Shown: positions 48,515-59,794 of the stretch, piece after piece | How the letters are laid out: each line of letters starts with the position of its first letter | Numbering within the stretch: position 1 is the first letter of the stretch | The notes under the pieces: generated by a model | Told to the model about the DNA's origin: nothing | The model's input: the letters and a program-made list of their open reading frames with translations, nothing else | The model's database searches: none | Made by a program: the position numbers and the translations under genes | Assembly: GCF_007655135.1 (NCBI RefSeq) | Contig: NC_045132.1 | Location: forward strand, 1,178,001-1,242,000 | Source of the DNA: Punica granatum | Lineage: Eukaryota > Streptophyta > Magnoliopsida > Myrtales > Lythraceae | Direction of reading: 5' to 3' | Length of the DNA stretch: 64,000 nt

Positions 48515-50035
48515 GCGCATCGATTCGGGCAAACCTGCGGTCCGTGGACTCACAGTTTATTCAGAGGGCCATGGGCTGGCCCTTGAACTCCAGCAATCTG
48601 TTGATGTCTCCAAAAGGGCCGGTCTTCTACTGTCAACAACAAAAAATCGACTGATTCTTCGTTTGCAAAACACCGCGAAGAAAATTAGATCTTTCTCCCT
48701 TTCAGCATTCCTATCACAAGAGTAATCCATGAGTCTGGCTACATTTACTATATGCCAATGGATGGAAAAGAAAGGGAATGAACATATTGTATTCTTTCCC
48801 TCTATTTCCTTACTTGTCATGACTTTACTAAGTTTGAAAGAGCATTTCACGATGACGACATTTTCTCCATTAACTTGATGAAATAGACATTACTTTCTAT
48901 TTCGGTAGTCGAAATAAACATTCCTCCAAAGTAGTAAGATAATGCTCATTCTTTCGTTGCAACTAATTTTTATACAAGAATTACATTTTTTCTTTTAATT
49001 TCTTATATGTATTAATAACTATGGCATGCAATATTGTTAGATAAATCCAATGCTTGAATGATACTCCATTTAATCCATATGATTTTAATTTTAACTCTAC
49101 CCACTACACAACAAAAACACACGTTTCCAAGTCAAATTTATAATACAATCTCATTTGTCTTTTTCCACAATCAAAATCAAAATCAAAATCAAAGTTACTT
49201 TAACTCTGAAACCAAACGCCCCCGAACATTTCATTAATCATAAAATTCATTCCTTTCCATCTCGACATACCAAATATAATCTAATAGTTTATATAGAAAA
49301 TTAAGAAATAAAAGAGTATGAATTATCCACTTATTGAATCCAGAACTTTTTAATTCCACGTGAAGTACGACTATGTCACTCGACACGGCGGATGACATAC
49401 TTATTAACAATTCATTTGCTTATTTAGAAAAAAAGGAAAAAAAATTCATTGCGTCTATAAGTGATTGAGTACATCTCCAACCCAGAAACTCGAACTCATA
49501 TGATTGCACAGCCAATTCTCTTATAAATCTTTTTTAAAAAATTTATCCAATGAGGGACGACCTATCCAACACTCTCAAGTATTGGATAAGTGATTGAGCC
49601 CTCACATGTTAGTGTATTGGACAGGTGAATTTAAACCGCTCTCAACATTCACGTGTCAATTCCACGTGTGGATCTAAATCATCCTCAATGACTATCTTAC
49701 ATGTCAATAGGGCACGTGAACTTTTAGATTCTTGTGCCATTATGCATCAATCGGACATGCATCCCTGAATATTTATTTCAGGGGCTTGCTAGGAGACGCA
49801 CAAAGGAAAGTGGTTCAAAACTTAGCCAAGTACTTCTTCCCTCCAATCTTCATAGACGTTGTCCTCTATGGTGATCTATTATCGACATCGTGGGCTGCGT
49901 TGATGTTCTGATTGCCATGGGACGTTAAACTCGGCACCTTGAGCACTGGAAAGATCATAATAGTTGGTGATGCCAGGCATCCGTTGACTATTATCTTGGA
50001 CGGGGTGGCTGCTTGGTTCTCGAAGGTGCGATTAA
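48515..50035 (+). pseudogene. FMO-like exon 4-5 relic 3
   Basis: Exon 4 fragment at about 48520-48660 and exon 5 fragment at about 49788-50030, like relics 1 and 2. Exon 5 has a stop after GLR-type residues (TGA in 'gatgttctgattgcc') and GDAMHP has become GDARHP. The intron-equivalent region holds a GTTTGG-type MITE piece at about 49080-49228. Exons 1-3 are absent. Confidence 0.75.
49080..49228. mobile_element. Partial GTTTGG-type MITE in relic 3
   Basis: Resembles the MITE at 29014-29245 ('aactctacccactaca' block and the CTGAAACCAAACGCCC end). Its left terminus is truncated. Absent from the aligned positions of relics 1 (about 18885) and 2 (about 42510). Confidence 0.6.
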
Positions 50036-50616
50036 TGTGCTAGTACAATAAGAAACTGTAAAAATCGTGCTGTCTGACGTAATTTTTCTTAAAAACTAAT
50101 TTCTACAAATATTTTGATATAAAAATTTCCAAAAAGTGATAAACACGGAAGGAGCGCTCCGGGTTATGCCTCATGAAAGCATTACATGAACTTTATCATT
50201 TATTAAATATGCAATAACCTTTTTAAATAAAAGTATTACGATATTGTAAAATATGAACATTGTAAGTTAATTAATTATTACAATTAAATTATTGACAACA
50301 TAAATAGAAGTACCAGACAATATAATAAGATATGAATATCACAGACTAAAATTATTATATTTTAGCTTATCCATATTATCAAAAACATGAAGACTCACGA
50401 TGGTTAAATATTAATTCTTTGCATACTATGATATAAATTATTAATATTAATTGTAAGAGTGTAATTCATATTAATCTTTATTTAATTGTAAGAGTGTAGT
50501 CCATATAAATCTTTATTATATAATAAAATTAAAACTGATTAATGCAATAAATAACGTCAATGGATGACGTAAGATTGTGAAAATTATTATTATAACTAAT
50601 ACAATGAAGTAATATT
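50036..50616. other. AT-rich spacer
   Basis: Begins with the relic 3 tail; after about 50210 it is unique AT-rich DNA containing a short local duplication ('taattgtaagagtgta' at about 50450 and 50485). No gene seen. Confidence 0.5.
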
Positions 50617-51245
50617 TGTTGAGGAGTAAAATTGGATAAATCCCACATCGGAAAAGAAAAGAAAAATACATGGGTTAATATATGGTTTGAATACCACCAC
50701 TTATCAGCTTGAGCTTTTGGTGATGTGAGATGACACAATGTCCCACATAGGTTGCAAAGAAAAAAATGGGGAAGTTTATAAAAGATAAAGGCCCAGTAAT
50801 CCATTAGCTTCAACTTTTAAGTGGAAATGAGCCCAAGCCCGTATAAGTCCAAATGGAAATTTAATATGGTATCAGAGCCCAAGTTACGCGTATGCGCACC
50901 TACGTGCGTGTGCGTACCCACACCACACAAGGCCCAATATGTTCGAGTGCAGCCAAGAGTGCGCCTCGTGTTAGTGTCCCCTCTCGCCCGAGTACAAAAG
51001 ATGAGCCCGGCTTGAGGTCAATTGTTGAGGGCGGGTGTTTAAGGGCACGTGATAACGTGTAGGTAGAAATAGACCACACGTTGCACGTGAGGGCGGGTGT
51101 TGAGGAGTAAAATGGGATAAATCCCACATCGGAAAAGAAAAGGAAAATTCATAGGTTAATATATAGATTAGTTACCACCACTTATCAGCTTGAACTTTTA
51201 AGTGGATATGGGCTCAGGTCCGTATAAATCCATGAAAATTTAATA
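50617..51245 (+). mobile_element. TRIM-like miniature LTR retrotransposon with 5-bp TSD
   Basis: 5' LTR 50617-50866 and 3' LTR 51098-51245 share TGTTGAGGAGTAAAAT, AAATCCCACATCGGAAAAG and CACCACTTATCAGCTTGA blocks. Directly after the 5' LTR is TGGTATCAGAGCC, a match to the methionine initiator tRNA primer-binding site. The polypurine-like GAGGGCGGG precedes the 3' LTR. Flanked by ATATT (50612-50616, 51246-51250). The internal part of about 230 bp is non-coding. The 3' LTR is about 100 bp shorter because a block between 'cagcttga' and 'acttttaag' is missing or was added in the 5' LTR. Confidence 0.85.
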
Positions 51246-51250
51246 ATATT

Positions 51251-51807
51251 AATATTAACTTTGAAATTAGAATATATTATATCTGAAAATAATTAATTGA
51301 GCAGAATACATATCATCATAACCCAAATATGAAACTAAGGATTTTGACTAATACTAAATTCAAATATACAAAATAAATTTATATGCTTGAACAGAATACA
51401 TTTGCATAAATACGTTCATATAATATATTCGCGCGTAAATATATATGCAATATATTGTAGATAAAATAAATAGTTTCAAGATTGTCATGAGTGATCAACA
51501 TAATCCTCAGTGGAGATCGAATACTTAATTCTGACCGAACCCAATATTTCAAAAAAAACTTATCAGAAGACTAATTCTACTAAATTATGGTCACATCAAA
51601 AATAAAAGTATAACATTAGGAAATAAGGATATCACGAACTACATTTTAAGTTAGTATATTTGAAGTTAATATCTTTAATGAATCTGCTGCAAACTGTTAA
51701 TTAAATAAATAGGACGTACATTAAGTGAGATAGTTAGTTATAAATGTTTCAGTAAAATATTTAAAATTATTCTAATGTAAGACAAATTATTGTTAAAAAT
51801 GTGAAAT
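51251..51807. other. AT-rich spacer
   Basis: About 560 bp of AT-rich sequence; nothing recognisable. Confidence 0.5.
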
Positions 51808-52085
51808 CACTAGTACAATATGACCGTTTAGCGGTGATTGTTATGAGTTTTGCTAGCAATTATTATTGCTACAAAAACCTTTACCAGCAATTAATGAATT
51901 GCCACTAGATCCATTGTCGTAAAAGGCTTTAGAGGCAATTTATACAATTGCTGGTAAAGATAAAAATAATCACCACTAAATTTTATACTTTTAATGGCTA
52001 TTTTTGTAGCAATAACAATTTCTACTAAATCTTACTTAAGTAAAATCTTCTTTTGCGGCTTTTATAATTACCACTAAACTAGTAA
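51808..52085. mobile_element. CACTA-type terminal region with subterminal repeats
   Basis: Begins CACTAGTACAA, followed by short repeats such as GCAATTGCTGGTAAA in both orientations, a layout seen at the ends of En/Spm (CACTA) elements. The segment closes with a partly inverted 'ccactaaactagt'. A transposase fragment of the same class lies at 53170-53450. The far terminus was not identified. Confidence 0.5.
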
Positions 52086-52534
52086 CCATAACATTGCAAA
52101 TTACAACAAAATTAACATACTGCTATGACAAGTTAATGCTATGATCTTCTCGATATTTCAGTCAAAAAGTGAAAGAAGTATATTGTGACAATTTTCACAT
52201 GAATTACAATTTAAAAACTAAAAGATACTCAATCGAGAGTTTAACTCAATTTCTCATCCATTGTAATGATTCATATCCTCATTATTTGAACAAACAAGCA
52301 AAATGATTTAAGCATCCTTCACCTAAAATGAAAAAATCTCTAGAGACATCTCTCGTCAGTGTAGAAAAGCCGCAAGGATAACTAGAACCTTTATTGCGAA
52401 TCTGAGAAGATTGGGAATCCACTGACATTAAATGAATCAACATATGAATTAGCTCTCAGCATTATATATATTAAGATAGAAACATAGTTATGGTTTCAAC
52501 TGATAGATCTATTACCATCTTATAAACTTTTAGA

Positions 52535-52828
52535 GTGTGTTTGGATTTAGAAATTTTTTTAACTCAACTCCGCTTATCTTGAATTCAACAACACAATTAT
52601 TACTTTTTCTATTTTTAAATTTTTTTAACTATTCAATTCAATTTTTAATATTAAATTCTCTCAACTATTCATTACTTTTTTCACAATTCAACAACATAAT
52701 AATTACTTAATTATTACTTTATCTGAACTATTCATTACTTTTTCACACTTTTTCTCATAATTTAACAACACAATCATTACAAACTAATTAAAAGCAAAAC
52801 TCAACTCAACTCAACTCTAATACCAAAC
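52535..52828. mobile_element. MITE with GTTTGG termini
   Basis: Left GAGTGTGTTTGGATTTAGA, right CTAATACCAAACACA, with internal runs of 'aattcaacaacacaat'. Inverse orientation of the 44405-44745 family member. Nested in the CACTA remnant. Confidence 0.65.
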
Positions 52829-53169
52829 ACATTCTTAATAGTTATGCTCCTCTTTAAGCCAATATGCCTCAACCAATGAAAAATGTATGCTAATCTGAAA
52901 ATCCAAACTACAATAAAATCTCAGAGATCTCCACAAACCAAATGCAATAAAGAAACTAGACAAACAAGTTTAGCCATATGAATATAACATCTATAAGCAG
53001 CTCCTAAGAGAAGAAACCAACTCTGTCTACTCCTATAAATTTAGCAAAATATCAACATCTTTTCTAGAAAGTCACTGTGGAATTAAAAATTAGAGAGACA
53101 GCCATGCATAGAACACAAATATTCACATCAAGTCCATAAATACAATTAGAAGTAGGGCTCTCATTACCT

Positions 53170-53450
53170 CAGTGACTACCCATACTAGTTCAACCTCCAT
53201 TCTTGCTTGATTGGACCATAGTGCCTTGACTTCCTCCTTTAACTTGTTAAATTCATCATCATGTTGAGAAACCTGTTCATTATCTGATGTTCCTTTGGAT
53301 GAAGATGAACCCCAGAAACTTGTAGGAGTTGGACCAAGCCCCAGACCACGTAAACTTGAGAGTATATATCATCTTCCATAGCAACACGTTCTGGAAATTG
53401 AGAAGTGCTAGGAAGCTCACTCAACTTCTGTTTAAAAATATCCTGAAAGA
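53170..53450 (-). pseudogene. CACTA (En/Spm) transposase-associated fragment
   Basis: Minus strand encodes LPSTSQFPERVAMEDDIYSQ, then in a second frame RGLGLGPTPTSFWGSSSSKG and a Lys/Glu-rich stretch (DDEFNKLKEEVKALW). This matches the C-terminal style of plant En/Spm transposase proteins (Transposase_24-like: Q-x-VxG...RGLGxGPTP). A frameshift or small deletion near 53343 separates the two parts. Only about 90 residues remain. Confidence 0.65.
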
Positions 53451-54507
53451 ATGATAACTGTTTTAACTTTCTATTTGTTTAAGCTATATGGACCAACCAA
53501 TTTTTTAATACTTGATTTTTTCATATTTCATTATATATCTTTTCATTGGTGTAATTGCTACTCATGATATAAAACTCTACGAAATATAAGAACCTTATGA
53601 CTTCTTACAGATATATATATATATATATATATATATTCACATACCTATATATATATATATTTATATGTAGTTTACTAAATTTAAGTTTTTATCACAAACT
53701 ATATTTTTTGGCTAAGAAATACACGAATTTTCATTTTTTTTCGTCTCATTTAGCATCCTTCCAAATTTTCGTATGTTTTGCTAATATGACTATGAACAGA
53801 TGACATGCGGCAAACAGTCACTAATGGTGATTGATGTGGCGAGCCACGTTATTAAAAAATACTAAAATTTCCGAAGCTTGGCCAACCAAAAGTAGAGAGG
53901 AAGGTGGCGGCCTCCACAGCTGCTGCCCATGAAGCTTGATCGGAGAAGCCATCGGACCTTCTGTGTGCTTCGACCAAAGCACAGAGGTTTCGATGAAGCT
54001 TCTCAATCAAGTCCTCAGATTTGTCTAAGGAATTGTCCGCAACCGTGTTTGCCTTTCGAAAGTAGTTCTCCCGCAATCTACCGAAAAAAGCAGTTCTCCC
54101 GCAAATTATTCTGCGTGCAATCATGAATAAAAGACGCAAGTGGTCAAGATCGTGGGCCGTTAGAATACCATCCCGTACAGTACAGCCCACAAATCTTATC
54201 TTGGATCGGTGCTCCAATGCGAACGATAATCCGTACGGTCACAACAAATGGCAAAAAATTCATTTGTATATTTTATTTATAAAAAAGGCTGTGGATGGGA
54301 ACTCCGCTGGAGGAAATCGTGAGAATCGTTTTTGTGCTTTTCAATAAATTTACACGTGTGTACATATGAACCATTAGTCTTGCGCGCGGGGAACCATCAG
54401 TTAGCTAGGAATTTTCCGTCCATATGCTTAGAGACGGAAAGTTCCGAATAAATAAATAAATATATATATATATATATATATTTCAAATATAAAGGATGTC
54501 TATGATC
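53451..54507. other. Spacer with AT microsatellites, no supported gene
   Basis: AT-dinucleotide runs at about 53610-53634 and 53648-53663 and 54461-54481. A minus-strand GC-richer stretch at 53850-54220 is open in two frames; one starts MASPIKLHG, vaguely like a glutathione transferase N-terminus, but diverges at once. Not called as a gene. Confidence 0.5.
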
Positions 54508-54521
54508 AAATACAAGAATTC

Positions 54522-57500
54522 ACATCACATTTCCCGGGCAAGGGAGGTAGACCTCCTAAATTACTTCCATGATTGTTACATCTTGGAATGTTAGAGGGCT
54601 CAATGACCCTCTCAAACAGAAAATGGTCCACAAGTTTGCTATGGACTATGATATAGGAGTTTTTGCTATTATTGAAACGCGAGTGAAGGAAAATAATTGT
54701 AAGAGGATAGTAGAAAAGTGGAAAGGTTGGTACGTGGTGGATAATTATCAGTATGCTAGTAACGGTAGGCTGTGGATTATGGTACGGGAGGATTTGCAAG
54801 TGCGCGTACTTAGCAAAACCAGTCAATATATTCATTTGTTGTTGAATGTTCCTAAAGGAGTAGGCTGGATTGCAATTTCTTTTGTCTATGCTTCAAATGA
54901 TTTGTTGGAAAGAAGAGAGTTGTGGCGTCATCTACAAGCATTATCTGGAAGTATGGGGCACAGTTGGATGTTGATGGGTGATTTCAACGCAGTCAGAGGA
55001 ATTGAAGAGGTTAAAGCAGTTGGAAGGGAGATAGCCATTGACCAAAGCATGAGGGACTTTGGGGATTTCATCACCTCATCGGAGCTCGGAGATCATCCCT
55101 TCACTGGCTGTTACTTCACGTGGAGCAATAAACGACAGGAGGGGTTTCAAGCTAGGAAAATTGACAGGGCTTTGGTTAATGATGCATGGTTCTAGCAGGA
55201 TTTCGCTTCAACTGTGGAATTTCTCTCACCAGGTATCTCTGATCATAGTCCTGCCATGTTACGTTTCGGTGCCAAAGAGAATGCTGGACCTAAACCTTTG
55301 AAATTTTTTCACTTCTGGACTGAACATCCAGAATACATGGATCTTGTGGAACGGGTTTGGCTTGAGAAACAGGGAGGTAACCCCATGACTGTGCTATACA
55401 AGAAGCTGAGAAATTTTAAGAGGCACATGCAGGATTTTAATAGATCTAAATTCGGGGATGTGCATGCAAGAGTTGTTGAGTTGAAAACTCAGCTTGCTCA
55501 GGTTCAAGCCACTATTCTTGAAAATGACAGCGTACCCTCTGATTTAATTAAGAAGGAGATTGATTTAAGGGTTGATCTATTACAAGCCATTGACAAAGAG
55601 GAGAAGCTTCTGAAACAAAAGTCCAGGGTGGCTTGGCTGCAAGCGGGGGATCAGAACACATCTTTTTTCCACAAAGCTGTAAAAGGTAGAATGCTCGAAC
55701 CTCTATACGGGTACTTTACTCCAGCTCAGGTGCCAAGCTGGAAGGAATGTAGGAAATCAAAGAGGAAGCAGTCAGCTTTTATCAGGGCCTTTTGGGAAGT
55801 AAGGATGATTGCGTTGCGGGGATCTCGGCTACACAACTTTCCACTATTCTTCAAAGGAAGGTCTCTCATGCCCAATGTCAGTCTCTGTCCTCCCCTATTA
55901 CTGAAGAGGAGATCAAATTAGCCTTATTCTCGATAGGGAATGACAAGTCCCCTGGCCCAGATGGCTTCACGGTATATTTTTTCAAGCACGCTTGGAAATT
56001 TGTCCATAAAGACTTTCTCGCAGCTATACAGCACTACTTTTCCACGGGTGAACTGCGCAGGGAAGTAAACTCCACGATTATAGCCCTCGTCCCAAAGAAG
56101 GAAAATTATGATCGTATGAAAGACTTCCGGCCTATTTCATGCTGCAATGTGGTATATAAATGCATAACCAAAGTGCTTGCCAATAGATTGAAAGTGGTGC
56201 TCCCTGATGTTATTAGCTTGCACCAAACGGCATTTGTGCAGGGAAGGAAAATATCTGACAATGTCTTACTTGCTCATGAGCTCGTGAGGAACTACCATAG
56301 ACAAGGAATAACACCTCGTTGCGCTATCAAAATCGATCTGATGAAAGCTTTTGACTCCTTAAATTGGGAGTTTGTTCTCAATAGCCTCGAGGCCATGGGA
56401 TTTCCTCACACTTTCCTCAGGTGGATCAAAGGATGCATCACCTCTCCTTATTTCTCTGTGGCCATTAATGGGTCCTTAGCTGGCTACTTCGCAGGTCAAA
56501 GAGGACTGAGACAAGGAGACCCCCTATCTCCCTATTTGTTTGTCATTGCCATGGAAGTCTTCTCCAACCTTTTGAACACTGCTGCAGATGAAGGAAGAGT
56601 CAGTTTCCACCCAAGATGTAAGTCTATCAAGCTGACTCACCTTTGCTTTGCTGATGACCTGCTCTTATTCACGAATGGGTCAAAAGAGTCTCTTATCGCC
56701 ATCTTGGATGTGATGAACACTTTCTATAATTGGTCTGGTTTAAAGTTGAATCCTGAAAAATCTGAAATTTTCACGGGAGGCATAGATGAGGAAGGTGTTT
56801 TTGAACTGGTCAATTGCTCTGGCTTTAACAGAGGTACTCTCCCAGTACGATATTTGGGGATTCCTCTTGTTTATGGAAAGCTCTCCTTGAAGAATTGTGA
56901 GGCTCTTACTGAAAGAATCGTAAAGCGGATCAGGAGCTGGTCTGTGAAACACCTGTCTTATGCAGGTAGAGTGCAGTTGATTAACTCTGTCCTCTTCAGC
57001 ATGGCCAGCTACTGGTGTTCCCATTTCATCCTCCCCAAGAAAGTCATCAAAATGGTGCAGCAAAAGTGCAAATCTTTCCTTTGAAAGGCCTTGAGCAACA
57101 TTCAGGTGGGGGCAAGGTTAGTTGGGAAACTGTGTGTCTCCCGAAGTCTGAGGGAGGACTCGGCATTAAGGATCTAACTTTGTGGAATAAGGTATGTGTG
57201 TTAAAAAACCTGTGGTCTCTCCTAGTGAGTTCGGGGTCCCTTTGGGTGGCTTGGGCTGCTAAATATTTAATCAAAGGTCGAAGTATTTGGGCTTTGAGAC
57301 CGCCTGGAGATTGTTCCTGGAATTGGAGAAAACTCTTGCAACTTAGGACTTTGATGGCACCTTATATTCATTATAGAGTCGTCCCCGGCACGAGTGTATT
57401 TTTTTGGTATGACACTTGGTTACCGATTGGGCCATTGATCAACTACTGCACTAGAGGTTTGCACTGCTTCCCATCGCTTAAAGAACATGCGACCGTTAGT

Positions 57501-58319
57501 ACGGTTCTAGTCGAAGGCTGTTGGCATTGGCCTAGAAGTTCGGATCCGCAAGCTGCTTCAATTTGTGACTTGGCAGCAACAATCCAAGCCTTCAGTCATG
57601 ATAGAGTCTTATGGACACCTCACAAAACTGGGGAATTTTCTATTGCAAATGCCTGGAAGTGCTTTAGAAGTAGGGAACAGAAGATGGAATGGAGGAATGC
57701 AGTTTGGTTCGAGGGGCAGCTTCCTCGCTCTTCTTTTATTAGTTGGCTTAGTGTGCATAATAGATTGGATACAAAAGATCGGCTCCTTAAATGGGGAATC
57801 TCGCTTGTGGCAGCTGAATGTGAATTTTACAGCAGGGAATTGGAGACTCGTGATCACCTTTTCTTTAAATGTCAAGTTACTCAAGGGATATGGAGGAGTT
57901 TATTAGCTCGAGTTGGCCTAGATAGACCCAACGTCGACTGGAATACTGAACTTTGCTGGATCTCCTCTCTTCGTGGAAAGAAGCTTGACGTCATCTGTCT
58001 CAAGCTTCTATGGACTCACTATATTTACTGCATATGGAGGGAGAGGAACGCTAGGATTTATCAAAGGCAAATCTCGTCGCCAACGGTTATAACTCGGAGG
58101 ATCCTTTTGGATGTGCAAGCGAAGCTGTCCGTTCTTCCCCATTTCTCATACAAAATTATTCATTCTGTCATAGTGAGGCATATGATACTGCCCATAGTTG
58201 ATTTGGCTTAGTTTTTTGGGACTTCTAGATTTGATCGTTTTGAACAGGGGTAAATGGTGTTGGTCTCTAATGTAATTTCATTTTGTTATCAATGAAAGTT
58301 TCACCATTCATCCAAAAAA
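54522..58319 (+). mobile_element. L1-type LINE retrotransposon, 5'-truncated, 14-bp TSD
   Basis: Flanked by AAATACAAGAATTC at 54508-54521 and about 58320-58333, with an A-run before the right copy. Contains ORF2 only; the first 47 bp look like the end of ORF1 (GKGGRPPKLLP then a stop overlapping the ORF2 ATG as ATGA). The 3' UTR is 58212-58310. One of the best preserved transposons in the window. Confidence 0.92.
54569..58211 (+). pseudogene. LINE ORF2: endonuclease, reverse transcriptase, zf-RVT (broken)
   Basis: APE-type endonuclease first (SWNVRGLND near the start, ETRV at 36-39, GDFNAV near 138, SDHSP just after the first stop). Then reverse transcriptase with KSPGPDGF, DFRPIS, AFDSLNW, GLRQGDPLSPYLF and the catalytic FADD. 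The C-terminal zf-RVT region contains a WRNAVWF..HLFFKC pattern. No RNase H. The frame is broken four times: TAG at 55193-55195, a one-base loss near 55690, TAG at 55750-55752, and a one-base loss at about 57083 turning a TGG-type position into TGA. Otherwise collinear, so the element is dead but young. Confidence 0.9.
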
Positions 58320-58333
58320 AAATACAAGAATTC

Positions 58334-59473
58334 GTGTGTATCATTTTCGAACATGGTTTATTTTGAACAAATAGAAATACGTCTCAATGTCATCTATATG
58401 GAATGCATACAGACAGATTTAACGACATCGAAGCGGATTTTTCCATCTATATAGAACCAACTTCGCAAGGAAAGCTAGGGAAAAAAAAACAACAACAACA
58501 ACAACAACATCATAAAATCAAGGGGATGAAAGGAGATAACTTAATGAGGAAAATAACAAATCTATATATCTATATATATATATATATAAACAAAATCGTT
58601 GTGAGCCAAATTCTCAAGCCGCCACATCATAAAAAACACAAAACGCGGCTCAGAATCAAAATCTCACGTTGTTACATAATCAAAAACATAAAAGAAAAAT
58701 TTTATCAAGTAATTATATAGTAAGTACGTAGATTTTATATAAGGCATAATGAAATATGTACAAGGGAATAAAATATCACATAAGGCACACTAGAATATAT
58801 ACAATGAAACAAAATATGCAATAGAATATATTGATTATATATCCATCGGCTAATATTTAGATTATATATAACAAAATATTGCTCAATAAAGGCATTACGA
58901 TAATTCGCATTGCCATATATATAGCTCAATATCGCCCTGTGCATAATCACGATCAATTTTTGTGAATAAAATGAAAATTGATGTAATATTATATATGGTT
59001 CTTTTTGGCCATATAGTAATATATATAATAGAAAATCAAATTTTCACTTCTATAAGAAGCTTCCGTACCATATATAGATATTCTCATACATAGATAAATG
59101 AGATTTTTTATTGTTAAATTTTAATGACAGTATTAATAATAGAAAGAAAAAATTTTAGAAAGTCACTCAAGAATTGAATGTGCGGCAAAAAGGAAAAAAA
59201 AAACAGAATGAAGATAGAATCCATCCATATATATATATAAAAGTGAAATTGACTCCTATTGTAATAAATTATCCATCATCAATGTAACAAACTTATTAAA
59301 ATAATTTTTTGAAATGATAAAACTATTAACCTCATTTCTATCATAAGATTAAAATCATTATAATATAAACTTATAATAAAATAAAAAATTATATTTGAAA
59401 TATATATGTCATAAAATTTTATATTTAAAAAAATATGTAATCGAGTTTGTATATATATATATATATGATAAAT
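58334..59473. other. AT-rich spacer with (AAC)n run
   Basis: An (AAC)n microsatellite at about 58488-58509 and several TA runs (58570, 59230, 59450). Open frames here follow base composition only. Confidence 0.5.
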
Positions 59474-59785
59474 TACAAAAAAAAACCCAAGTTTTGCAAA
59501 ATGTCTCAATTTTGTCCTAAATTTTGTTTTGTAACAGAAAAAACCATAAGTTTTCTAAAATGTCTCAAAAATGACCTCCGTTATAACTTCCATCAATTTT
59601 TACCTACGTGTGACCTACGTGGACTGTTAAAGGGACCCACCATTAGCAACAAAAATTGACGGAAGTTATAACGGAGGTCATTTTTGAGACATTTTAGAAA
59701 ACTTATGGTTTTTTTTGTTACAAAACAAAATTTAGGACAAAACTGAGACTTTTTACAAAATTTGAGTTTTTTTTGTAATTTGCCC
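59474..59785. mobile_element. Mutator-type fold-back MITE with 9-bp TSD
   Basis: Two arms of about 130 bp are reverse complements (for example AATGTCTCAATTTTGTCC against the right arm), with a centre near 59630. Flanked by 9-bp direct repeats ATGATAAAT (59465-59473, 59786-59794), the size produced by Mutator-like transposases. The right end, read inward, starts GGGCAAATTACAAAAA; the left end lacks the first eight bases. Matching open frames on the two strands (59447-59659 and 59593-59841) simply reflect the inverted arms. Confidence 0.8.
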
Positions 59786-59794
59786 ATGATAAAT

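Noticed and set aside
53821..54217. Minus-strand start resembling a glutathione transferase N-terminus (MASPIKLHG)
   Set aside because: Similarity ends after about nine residues; the rest has no thioredoxin-fold signature and overlaps another open frame.
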